Assembly (NCBI RefSeq): GCF_014931565.1
Contig: NZ_CP063353.1
Span: 1,550,001 to 1,614,000, forward strand
Reading direction: 5' to 3'
DNA length: 64,000 nt
Origin: Clostridium sp. 'deep sea'
Lineage (GTDB): Bacteria; Bacillota; UBA994; PWPR01
The notes below the pieces were generated by a model that had not been told where the DNA came from, did no database searches, and was given only the letters and a program-made list of their open reading frames with translations. Positions 1-6,732 of the stretch are shown here, one piece after another (position 1 is the stretch's first letter; every line of letters begins with the position of its first letter). A program made the position numbers and the translations under genes.

Positions 1-512
1 CACATGTGTTTTGGAATATTTACTCTCCAATATCTTCTTAAATCCACCGACTCTTTCCACACCTGATTATTTAAAATCATAGACTCAATTTTTCTAATAT
101 ATTTATAATTTTCACTAAAGGCTGGGCACTCTCTTAAGTCGTCCCATAATACCTTTACTATTGGTCTAAAATAATTCTTGTCACATCTATAATATGCATT
201 TCTTGCCACAGTTGAGTCTAAAAAATTTTTTGTTAATATAGGATAACTGATTGCAATAATATAACCTAGCGTAATAACACCAAGGGCAATATCTTCACTT
301 ATTAACCAGCTGGCTGGTGTTCGATATTCAAAACCACCATGGCTCTTAACTCTAAAATCTCCTAACCTGCCATACTTTTTGCGCCTATTCATTGCAGGTA
401 TAGGTTTTTCAACCATTAACAATGGCAGAGATAAATAGTTATCGAATGCCCGTAACATTCTACTATTGGGTAAAATACTATAATGAATATGACCACCAAT
501 AGGAAACCCCAT
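1..512 (-). pseudogene. C-terminal fragment of split phiEco32-type COOH-NH2 ligase
   Basis: The minus strand is open from about 512 past the window edge at 1. It begins NTPMGFPIGGHIHYSILPNS, which carries the PIGGHIH motif of phiEco32-like COOH-NH2 ligase type 2 proteins (ATP-dependent peptide ligases of the glutamine synthetase-like fold). The matching N-terminal part, ending KGFPIG, lies at 5833-6732. The two parts are separated by the serine-recombinase element. An ATG at 512-510 lies in the attachment site, but no ribosome site precedes it. The rest of the C-terminus lies outside the window. What is seen is the motif and the split; a peptide-ligating function is inferred from the family. 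Confidence 0.75.
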
Positions 513-529
513 TGGTGTATTGTAATAAA
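494..529. other. left attachment junction of the serine-recombinase element
   Basis: CACCAATAGG at 494-503 is repeated directly at 5841-5850. Just inside, 511-529 (ATTGGTGTATTGTAATAAA) is the exact inverted copy of 5829-5847. Joining the two element ends rebuilds a 48-bp dyad (19-bp arms around a 10-bp centre with a TT core), the size and form of a large serine integrase attP. Confidence 0.8.
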
Positions 530-612
530 CTGAGATAATGAGTTATTCTCTCTTACTATTCTATGTATATGTGTTCATAAAAGGACTCAAATTTTACCTT
601 GCACCCACAATA

Positions 613-652
613 ACAACTAACGCTATGTAGGGGATGTCCTTGTGTCATCCCG
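613..652. repeat. dispersed imperfect palindrome (TAGGGG...CCCGTG family)
   Basis: The stretch GTAGGGGATGTCCTTGTGTC followed by ATCCCGTG is an imperfect palindrome. Related copies occur near 1921, 2346, 5716, 9924, 33627, 42373, 43640 and 59217, always outside genes. It behaves like a REP-type intergenic repeat. Confidence 0.5.
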
Positions 653-756
653 TGTTTATTTATAAGGAATCGTTAATAAACCACGTACCAATTTATTTAA
701 TTCAGTTTATGCTTTATAATGAAATATATTGATATACATAAATTGGGAGGGTTAAT

Positions 757-1737
757 ATGAAACTACTTATTATTGGTGGTAAAAAGTTTTTAGGATACCA
801 TGTAGCACAAGAGGCTGTAAAAAGAGGCCACCAAGTAACACTATTTAACAGAGGTAAAACTTACCCTGAGTTATTACCAGAGTTACCTACAATTATTGGA
901 GACCGTAATACAGATATCGACCGTTTAGCAAATATGCAGTTTGATGCCGTTATAGATACCTGTGCTTATTTTCCTAAGCAGGTAGAACAGGCCGTAAAAG
1001 TGTTAGGTGATAACATAAAAAAATACCAGTTAGTATCAACTATTTCAGCCTGTGATAATACCGTAGTTGGCATAGATGAAGACGGTCCTATTTGTGGTTT
1101 AGATTTTGAATCAACTGAAATTACTGGCGAAACCTATGGACCATTAAAGGCTGCCTGTGAAAAACAGCTTACAGATATGTTAGGTGATAAAGGGCTATTA
1201 ATAAGACCAGGCTTTATAGTTGGTGACCGTGACCATACCGACCGATTTAGTTACTGGCCAGTAATGATGCATAACCATAATGAAATGATAGTTCCTGAAA
1301 CAAACGATTTAAAAATTCAATTTATTGATGTAAGAGATTTAGCTATATTTATGATAGATGCTCTTGAAAAAGACCTTAGTGGAATATACCATTTAACAGG
1401 CCCTGTAGAGCCACTTAATTTTTCTAACTTTATAGAAGCCTGTCATAAAACCATAAATGAGAATTGTAAGCTAATAAAGGTTAGTGATGAATGGCTTGAT
1501 AATAATAAAATAGTAAAGCATGCTGCTTTTCCACTCTGCATTGAACTAAAAGAATTTGCGGGACTCCATAAGGTAAATATTAATAAAGCTATAAATGCAG
1601 GACTAAAAACACGAGCAATTGAAGATACCCTTAAATCAACATTAGCTTGGTATCAAGAGTATAAAGGCGATGTAAGCAAATTAGCAGCAGGAATGAAACC
1701 TAGTGACATGAAAGAGCTTATTGAAAAACTTAATTAG
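757..1737 (+). CDS. NAD(P)-dependent epimerase/dehydratase-like SDR protein
   Basis: 326 aa. The N-terminus LLIIGGKKFLGYHVAQEAVKRG is a Rossmann beta-alpha-beta nucleotide-binding motif with the GxxxxxG spacing of atypical extended SDRs (NAD-dependent epimerase/dehydratase family). GETYGPLKAACE has a YxxxK-like pair and RPGFIVGDRDHTDRF is the usual substrate-domain region. It is a cytosolic enzyme with unknown substrate. The ATG follows GGGAGGG at good distance, with TATAAT at 715-720 upstream. It is the first gene inside the integrase element and is followed by its own terminator, so it looks like cargo rather than part of mobility. Confidence 0.8.
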   Translation: MKLLIIGGKKFLGYHVAQEAVKRGHQVTLFNRGKTYPELLPELPTIIGDRNTDIDRLANMQFDAVIDTCAYFPKQVEQAVKVLGDNIKKYQLVSTISACDNTVVGIDEDGPICGLDFESTEITGETYGPLKAACEKQLTDMLGDKGLLIRPGFIVGDRDHTDRFSYWPVMMHNHNEMIVPETNDLKIQFIDVRDLAIFMIDALEKDLSGIYHLTGPVEPLNFSNFIEACHKTINENCKLIKVSDEWLDNNKIVKHAAFPLCIELKEFAGLHKVNINKAINAGLKTRAIEDTLKSTLAWYQEYKGDVSKLAAGMKPSDMKELIEKLN

Positions 1738-1740
1738 TAA

Positions 1741-1772
1741 AAAAAGCTAGCTCGCAAGAGTTAGCTTTTTTG
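1741..1772 (+). terminator. terminator of the SDR gene
   Basis: AAGCTAGCTC-GCAA-GAGTTAGCTT stem-loop followed by a T run, directly after the stop codon. Confidence 0.8.
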
Positions 1773-1794
1773 TGGTATACTTGCATTTTATTAA

Positions 1795-1839
1795 CCTGTT
1801 TAAATTCTACTTTGGGGTCAGGCTCGAAACTAGTATTTT
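1795..1839. repeat. 45-bp direct repeat, copy 1 (GGGGTCAGGCTCG)
   Basis: Matches 2019-2063 with two differences. The core TTTGGGGTCAGGC is the inverse of the GAGGCCTGACCCC ends of the small elements at 43.8 and 46.3 kb. This motif type is common at ends of REP/Y1-transposase-mobilised elements; that link is inference. Confidence 0.65.
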
Positions 1840-1920
1840 TGCTGTGGTTTGAGGTTGCTCCCTCGCTTACAACAATGTGTTTAATTTTCATTAAATATTT
1901 TTATAAGCTTAAGTTTTCGT

Positions 1921-1968
1921 CATACCATACAACGGTACGCATACACTGCGTACCCTACATAAGTACAT
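1921..1968. repeat. dispersed imperfect palindrome (CATACAACGG...CCCTACAT family)
   Basis: CCATACAACGGTACGCATAC then ACTGCGTACCCTACATAAG: an inverted GTACGCA/TGCGTAC pair in the same frame of sequence as the repeats at 59.2-59.6 kb. Confidence 0.55.
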
Positions 1969-2018
1969 TATTAGTCATACAGTTCAGTTATGCTTAAATA
2001 CCTATCGTTATATGAATA

Positions 2019-2063
2019 GCCTGATTAAATTCTAGTTTGGGGTCAGGCTCGAAACTAGTATTT
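2019..2063. repeat. 45-bp direct repeat, copy 2 (GGGGTCAGGCTCG)
   Basis: Second copy of 1795-1839, same orientation, 224 bp downstream. Recombination between the copies would delete the intervening palindrome. Confidence 0.65.
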
Positions 2064-2098
2064 TGTTTATGCATTGTATTAATGTATAATTTTCTCTA

Positions 2099-2263
2099 TT
2101 AATCGCTAATTTTAATTTCGATATTATTGTTACTAGCAAATACTCTTACCATTTTTATTGCCATAGCTTTTATTTTAATTGGATACTTAGCTATTATTTC
2201 ATCCTTACTTAGTTTTTCATTATTAATTACATGTACAACATTCCAGTTTTTTATATGTACCAC
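2099..2263 (-). CDS. small uncharacterised protein, 54 aa, possibly a fragment
   Basis: Open frame too short for routine calling. From a GTG at 2263 it reads VVHIKNWNVVHVINNEKLSK and goes on with a KYPIKIKAMAIKMVRVF stretch to a stop at 2099. The composition (lysine, isoleucine, regular hydrophobic pattern) is protein-like. The frame is closed by a TAA only two codons upstream of the GTG, and no strong ribosome site is visible, so it may be the tail of a decayed gene. I do not recognise the family. Inside the integrase element, divergent from the recombinase. Confidence 0.4.
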   Translation of the reverse strand: MVHIKNWNVVHVINNEKLSKDEIIAKYPIKIKAMAIKMVRVFASNNNIEIKISD

Positions 2264-2345
2264 CTTCTTTTAATGCAGTTATATATTTATATGAGAATAC
2301 GGGTTGTACACTTTACAATTTACTTTTTTTGAAAGCTTAAGTTCT

Positions 2346-2397
2346 CGTAATGCCATACAAGGATACGCATACAATTCTTACTCTACACAAGTACAAT
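2346..2397. repeat. dispersed imperfect palindrome, degenerate copy
   Basis: Reads TAATGCCATACAAGGATACG and CATACAATTCTTACTCTACA, related to 1921-1968 but with a decayed right arm. Confidence 0.45.
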
Positions 2398-2424
2398 ATT
2401 ACAAATAATTTTAAGTGAATTAAA

Positions 2425-2461
2425 TCACCCCTTTTAACAATATAAATGTTATAAGGGGTGA
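2425..2461 (+). promoter_or_regulatory. inverted repeat enclosing the recombinase ribosome site
   Basis: TCACCCCTTTTAAC and GTTATAAGGGGTGA form 14-bp arms with one mismatch around a 9-nt loop. The right arm holds the AAGGGG Shine-Dalgarno sequence 4 to 11 bases before the recombinase ATG. As RNA it would bury the ribosome site; as DNA it could be an operator for autorepression. Confidence 0.6.
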
Positions 2462-2465
2462 ATTT

Positions 2466-3980
2466 ATGAAAAAGGCAGCATTATATATTAGAGTTTCTAC
2501 TACTGGGCAAGCTGAAGAGGGTTTATCTATACCGGCACAAAAAAAGTTACTTAAGGAATATGCCTTAAAGCATGACTATGTTATTAGTGCTGAACATATT
2601 TATATAGATGCTGGTGAGTCTGCTAAATCAGCAGATAGGCCTAAGTTTCAATTAATGATAGCCAATGCCAAAGTAAAGCCCAAACCTTTTGATGCTGTTT
2701 TGGTTCATAAAACAGATAGATTTGCCCGTAATAGGTTAGACAGCTCGGTATATAAAACTCTGTTACGTAAAGAGTGTGGTATTGATGTTATTTCTATAAC
2801 TGAAAACTTTAGTGATGATCCCTATGGTGTAATGATGGAAGGTATTATGGAGTTATTTGCTGAGTTTTACTCACTTAACTTAAGTACTGAGGTACGTAAA
2901 GGCATGAGTGAGGCTGCAGGCTCGGGCATTGCTTTAGGTAGAGTGCCTTTTGGTTTTGTTATTGACCCTAATACTAATAAGTATGTTATTAGTGAAAATC
3001 AGGCAGAAATCATAAGGTATATTTATGAGCTGTATGTTAAAGAGGGTTATGGTGTTGATAGTATTCATACTTATTTAAACTCTAAGGCTGCAGAACATAA
3101 ATTTGGTAAGTCTTTAAGAGTGCAAAGCTCTAAGGCCCAAAAAAAGATTCATTACTTTGGTAAAAAGCGTGAGCTTAAATGGTCGGCTCATGCTATTAGA
3201 TATATTTTAAAGAACGATGTTTATACAGGTGTTTTTAGGTGGAAAGCAAAAGATAAAGAGGAAATAGTTATTAAAGATAACCACCCTGCTATTATAGCTG
3301 AATCTACATTTATAGAAGCCCAGCAGTTAATGGCTAAACGCCGTACTAGGCGTAATGGTGTTGCCCATGAGTATATGTTAAGGGGTTTAGTTAAGTGTGC
3401 TTACTGTGGCAGACAAATGGTTATTTTTTCGACTAAACGCAAAGATAAGTATTATAGCTATGTTAGGTGCAGCAATAAAAATAAAGACAGTGTATGCCAT
3501 AAAAACGGTATGCCTTTAAATGCCTTGCAGGGCTTGGTAATAGATAATTTAATACCTGTGTTAGATAACGCTAATTTGCTTGATAAGATTAAAATTGTAA
3601 GCAATAACAAGCTTAATAATGAAAAAGAAATTAATAGGGTTAAAGGTTTATTGGCTGATTTTAATAGTAAGTTCGACCGCCAAATGCAGGCGTTTGAGTC
3701 CGGTATTATTGACTTACAGCAGCTTAAACACTATAAAGAAAAGCTACAGGCTGAAAAGCAAGGGCTTGAGGCTGAGTTAGTGCTATTAAAAAAACAAGCT
3801 AATAATAGCTTGCAGATAAATGAACAAGAGTTTATTACCCAGTTAACTAATGTGGCTAAGCAGCTTAAAAGTGAAGATAATAGTGAATATAGTAAGCAGA
3901 GAGCTTTGACCAGTATTGTTGATAAAATTAAAGTTGATAAGTTTAATAAATCTATAGAAATATACTATAAAGGGGTGTAG
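2466..3980 (+). CDS. large serine recombinase (site-specific integrase)
   Basis: 504 aa, the usual length for large serine integrases. Domains in order: resolvase catalytic domain (1-150) with YIRVS, nucleophile Ser11, and the DRFARNR motif; recombinase domain (about 160-300); zinc beta-ribbon with CAYC...RCSNKNKDSVC (about 315-360); then a lysine/glutamate-rich coiled coil (about 385-450) as used for synapsis control. It would catalyse attP x attB integration and, with a directionality factor, excision. It lies within the element bounded by 48-bp-dyad half sites, so it is the likely enzyme for that junction. Translation may be limited by the hairpin that covers its ribosome site. Confidence 0.93.
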   Translation: MKKAALYIRVSTTGQAEEGLSIPAQKKLLKEYALKHDYVISAEHIYIDAGESAKSADRPKFQLMIANAKVKPKPFDAVLVHKTDRFARNRLDSSVYKTLLRKECGIDVISITENFSDDPYGVMMEGIMELFAEFYSLNLSTEVRKGMSEAAGSGIALGRVPFGFVIDPNTNKYVISENQAEIIRYIYELYVKEGYGVDSIHTYLNSKAAEHKFGKSLRVQSSKAQKKIHYFGKKRELKWSAHAIRYILKNDVYTGVFRWKAKDKEEIVIKDNHPAIIAESTFIEAQQLMAKRRTRRNGVAHEYMLRGLVKCAYCGRQMVIFSTKRKDKYYSYVRCSNKNKDSVCHKNGMPLNALQGLVIDNLIPVLDNANLLDKIKIVSNNKLNNEKEINRVKGLLADFNSKFDRQMQAFESGIIDLQQLKHYKEKLQAEKQGLEAELVLLKKQANNSLQINEQEFITQLTNVAKQLKSEDNSEYSKQRALTSIVDKIKVDKFNKSIEIYYKGV

Positions 3981-4340
3981 TTTTTTTCCACGGTGGCTTC
4001 CACAATTAAACTATCTTGGCGTCATACACTTAAATCTGACACCATAATAATCGATTATTTTAATATTACTATTAATCGATTTACAAGTGATTGATAGTAG
4101 CTGAAAGATATAAATATATCTTTTTCCTAACTTAAAGTACTTTATTCTTTTATAGTTTTGAGGTGTTGTTTTTTTTATTATTGATTACAGCAACTACAGC
4201 ATGTGGATTTAAGCAATTAGTTAGATTAGTTAAAAGCTTATTAACTACCTACTCATGACTCCATGTATTTCATTAATACTATTATACCAAAAATAAATAC
4301 TCTCTTATATTATTAATAAAGAGAATATTAAATTTAGATA
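3981..4340. other. intergenic, no supported gene
   Basis: Between convergent genes. An inverted pair AATCGATT...AATCGATT lies at about 4049-4081. A very short plus frame with GAGGTG upstream (about 4169-4258, 28 codons) is seen but not supported further. Confidence 0.4.
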
Positions 4341-4610
4341 TTAATTTTTCTTGCTAATAATAGATTCAACTAGTTCTTCTATATCATTATATGATGCTAA
4401 ATCGAACTTAAAATAATTATCGTAGCTACCTAATTTTTTAGGAAGATCATCACTTTTATTAATACTAATCATATCTGGCCATAAACCAAGCCAATAAGTT
4501 ATATCATTCTTGGTTATTGACAAAGAATACATTGGTCCAGTACGAAATTCATCAGTTTTCAAAGGTTTATGCTTGTCTTTAAATATTATTTTATTAACTT
4601 TATTATACAA
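4341..4610 (-). CDS. uncharacterised small protein, 89 aa, TTG start or 5'-truncated
   Basis: The reading frame ends ELVESIISKKN and contains TYWLGLWPDMISINKSDD. No family recognised. The only in-frame start is TTG at 4610, without a good ribosome site. The frame stays open upstream to about 4662 with coding-like residues, so the gene may have lost its 5' end. It lies in the integrase element, convergent with the recombinase and divergent from the membrane-protein triplet. An accessory role (excision factor or immunity) cannot be excluded or shown. Confidence 0.45.
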   Translation of the reverse strand: MYNKVNKIIFKDKHKPLKTDEFRTGPMYSLSITKNDITYWLGLWPDMISINKSDDLPKKLGSYDNYFKFDLASYNDIEELVESIISKKN

Positions 4611-4762
4611 TTCTTTATTGTTAATGTTATTTAGCAGCTTTGTCTTAAATGTAATATATCATATTTTAAGATACTTGTTATCAGTTCATTAAAATAATTA
4701 TGTACTATTATATAAATTTTGGATATATGGTATTATTTAATGTATGACATTAGGAGATTATT

Positions 4763-5026
4763 ATGAAAGATAAAACTAAAGGTATCAGTTTATTAATTAT
4801 TTTAGGTATTATATATGGCTATGTTATGAGTATTCTTTTGAGTTTAGGATCAAGTCTAAATGATAGAAAAATAAGATTTGTAATTATAATGATAATAGTC
4901 ATTGTAGGTCCAATGATAATGCGTTGGGTTGCAAATAAGTTCTTAAGCAAAAACAGATTTGTTGCTGGGTGTATAGCTCTTTTTACAGGAGTTGTATTTG
5001 CATGGGTATTTTACAGGTTAGGTTAG
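4763..5026 (+). CDS. small membrane protein, paralogue 1 of 3
   Basis: 87 aa. Starts MKDKTKGISLL, the signature shared by the next two genes. About three hydrophobic helices: residues 9-29, 37-56 and 66-85. The ATG follows AGGAG. A promoter-like AT-rich stretch precedes it (TATATGGTATTATTTAATG). No known family recognised. The gene starts a three-gene operon inside the integrase element; function unknown. Confidence 0.7.
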   Translation: MKDKTKGISLLIILGIIYGYVMSILLSLGSSLNDRKIRFVIIMIIVIVGPMIMRWVANKFLSKNRFVAGCIALFTGVVFAWVFYRLG

Positions 5027-5033
5027 GTTTAAT

Positions 5034-5294
5034 ATGAAAGATAAAACAAAAGGAATTATAGTATGTTGTATAGCTGGGCTAATTGGTGCAATAGGTTGTG
5101 TAATTAGTATTTATTTACCGAGAAATTATATAATAAGATTTTTGATGTTATTATTTCTTGTGATTATACCCCCTTCAATAACTAGCTCAGCAGTGAGTAC
5201 TTATTTAAATGGGAATAGACGGCTTGGTATTTTAATATCTTTAGTACCTATGTTTTTATTGCTGCTTGCTTTAACTATAGGTAATTCGATATGA
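5034..5294 (+). CDS. small membrane protein, paralogue 2 of 3
   Basis: 86 aa. Starts MKDKTKGIIVCC and has hydrophobic helices near 8-28, 34-55 and 66-84, the same plan as its neighbours, with little identity beyond the first eight residues. Starts 7 bp after gene 1 and ends overlapping gene 3 by four bases (ATGA), so the three are translationally linked. Function unknown. Confidence 0.68.
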   Translation: MKDKTKGIIVCCIAGLIGAIGCVISIYLPRNYIIRFLMLLFLVIIPPSITSSAVSTYLNGNRRLGILISLVPMFLLLLALTIGNSI

Positions 5295-5557
5295 GAGATA
5301 AAACCAAAGGTATTTTAATATGTTTGTTGTCGGGAATAGTATTTATTACGATTTTTGCAATGGGACTTGATTTGGAACCAGAGTGGTTGAGTTATTTATT
5401 ACTATTTTTAGGTGTTTCAACTTCATCTTCATTAACAAGGTCAGCTATTAAAAGATATTTAGATGAAGATAGCTTTGTGGGTTGGTCTTATACTGGTATG
5501 CCAATTATTTTAGGATTTTTTATAGTATACATAGCTATTTTAAAAAAAACATTTTAG
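5291..5557 (+). CDS. small membrane protein, paralogue 3 of 3
   Basis: 88 aa. Starts MRDKTKGILICLLSG, with three hydrophobic segments and a short charged loop (RSAIKRYLDEDS) like the ANKFLSKNR and STYLNGNRR loops of its neighbours: a basic residue, then N/D/E-rich turn between helices 2 and 3. Overlaps the previous stop as ATGA. Together they look like a duplicated and diverged subunit set. Confidence 0.68.
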   Translation: MRDKTKGILICLLSGIVFITIFAMGLDLEPEWLSYLLLFLGVSTSSSLTRSAIKRYLDEDSFVGWSYTGMPIILGFFIVYIAILKKTF

Positions 5558-5828
5558 ATGTTAATAGGTGTAACAATTACTTTATGTTAGCTATTAAAGT
5601 ATACTAAAAGCATGCTACTTTATAAAAATTCACTTCTTTAGATAGCTGAAAAAGTCGCTCTCGGAAGTATTAAAATTGTTTTTTTAGGGTAGGATATTTT
5701 ATTTTAAAAATCCCTGTCATACGAAATTTAGCAAGAAAACGCATACTACTTGTATTACGTTTCCCTACTAAATTTCTAGCTCCTTGACAACAGACTTTTC
5801 AAAACACAGTAAATTACCAATATATGTA
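5558..5828. other. right inner flank of the element with a long imperfect palindrome
   Basis: No gene. At 5720-5776 GAAATTTAG...CTAAATTTC forms a long imperfect hairpin enclosing ACGCATACTACTTGTATTACG, a member of the CATAC...CCCTAC repeat family. Confidence 0.5.
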
Positions 5829-5850
5829 TTTATTACAATACACCAATAGG
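5829..5850. other. right attachment junction of the serine-recombinase element
   Basis: TTTATTACAATACACCAAT (5829-5847) is the exact inverse of 511-529. CACCAATAGG (5841-5850) is the direct repeat of 494-503. The interrupted ligase frame stops here as FPIGVL-stop, two codons into element DNA. Confidence 0.8.
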
Positions 5851-6732
5851 GAATCCTTTTAACGGGCAACTGCCTGCTATCCATGCTACATTGTTACATG
5901 GTATATAGTGGATTCCCTTTTGCATTGTTTTACGAATATTTTCTACTAATTGTTTTGGATTATTAGCAGGATTTGGTCTAAGCTCGGCTAACGGATAACC
6001 ATGTCGTGGATAATAAATTGCTCTATCATCTGTTCCTACTGTTCCATTACGAGGAAAATATTCTGATGCTATTAACCACCTTCTTGTGATGCGATCATAT
6101 AATAAAAACTCCGGATCGGCACCTAATTTTAGATTAGTCCAACTCTCAGTTTTTGGTTTTTCTACAAACCTAATCTCATTGCTCCATAAGTTTTTTTCAC
6201 GATTAATCCATTTACTCCATAATCCTAAAGACCGCTCAGATAAGTTATTGGCAATTTCTATAGACTGTACAAACTTTGTATCGCTATTAGAAACGCATAC
6301 CGTCACTACACCAAAATCTAAACCCAATGAATAGAGCGTTTTTACTGCTATTTCACAAACAATTTTGGTTGTTTTAAGACTCATGTTTTTTATTTGCACA
6401 TAATTTTTGTTTTTAGAATAACGAGCCATTACCCTAATAACTTGCAAATCAAAAACATCTATAATATACTTGGTTTTCCATCTATAATTGTGTGAATCGC
6501 TTCTAATATAATTAATTCTTTCTCCCTTTAAAATACTCTCTACTCTGTCTTCGTAATTTAAGATACTTATATTTTGGTTAAAAGTATAATAGGTACCTAA
6601 GCTTTCATTGTTATGAGAAAAATTTAGTACAACATCAGCTTTATCAATAACATCACAACTATTTATTCCGGACACCAAGGATCGTAATTTATTTACATTA
6701 GCATTAGAGCAGCCTGTAACGGCAACTCTCAT
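5833..6732 (-). pseudogene. N-terminal part of split phiEco32-type COOH-NH2 ligase
   Basis: 299 codons before a stop supplied by the inserted element. The first ~200 residues are a lineage-specific N-terminal region. Then come GADPEFLLY, GTVGTDDRA and LAELRPNPANNP, the metal/ATP-site motifs of phiEco32-like COOH-NH2 ligase type 2, and CPLKGFPIG, where the protein is cut before GHIH. Family members form amide bonds between a carboxylate and an amine using ATP. The ATG directly follows the stop of the ATP-grasp gene, so the two form one operon. Active only if the element is excised. Confidence 0.8.

Larger units (their letters stand above)
504..5840. mobile_element. serine-recombinase integrative element (~5.3 kb) inside a ligase gene
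   Basis: The limits are set by the 10-bp direct repeat CACCAATAGG and by perfect 19-bp inverted sequences at the two inner ends. Removing the element restores an in-frame K-G-F-P-I-G-G-H-I-H reading across the junction. It carries an SDR-type dehydrogenase, a large serine recombinase, two short minus-strand ORFs and three paralogous membrane proteins. It has no conjugation, replication or phage structural genes. No excision factor was recognised, though one of the small ORFs could be one. Confidence 0.8.

Noticed and set aside
1770-1997. 75-codon plus frame between the 45-bp repeats
   Set aside because: It reads through a terminator and repeats, without a ribosome site.
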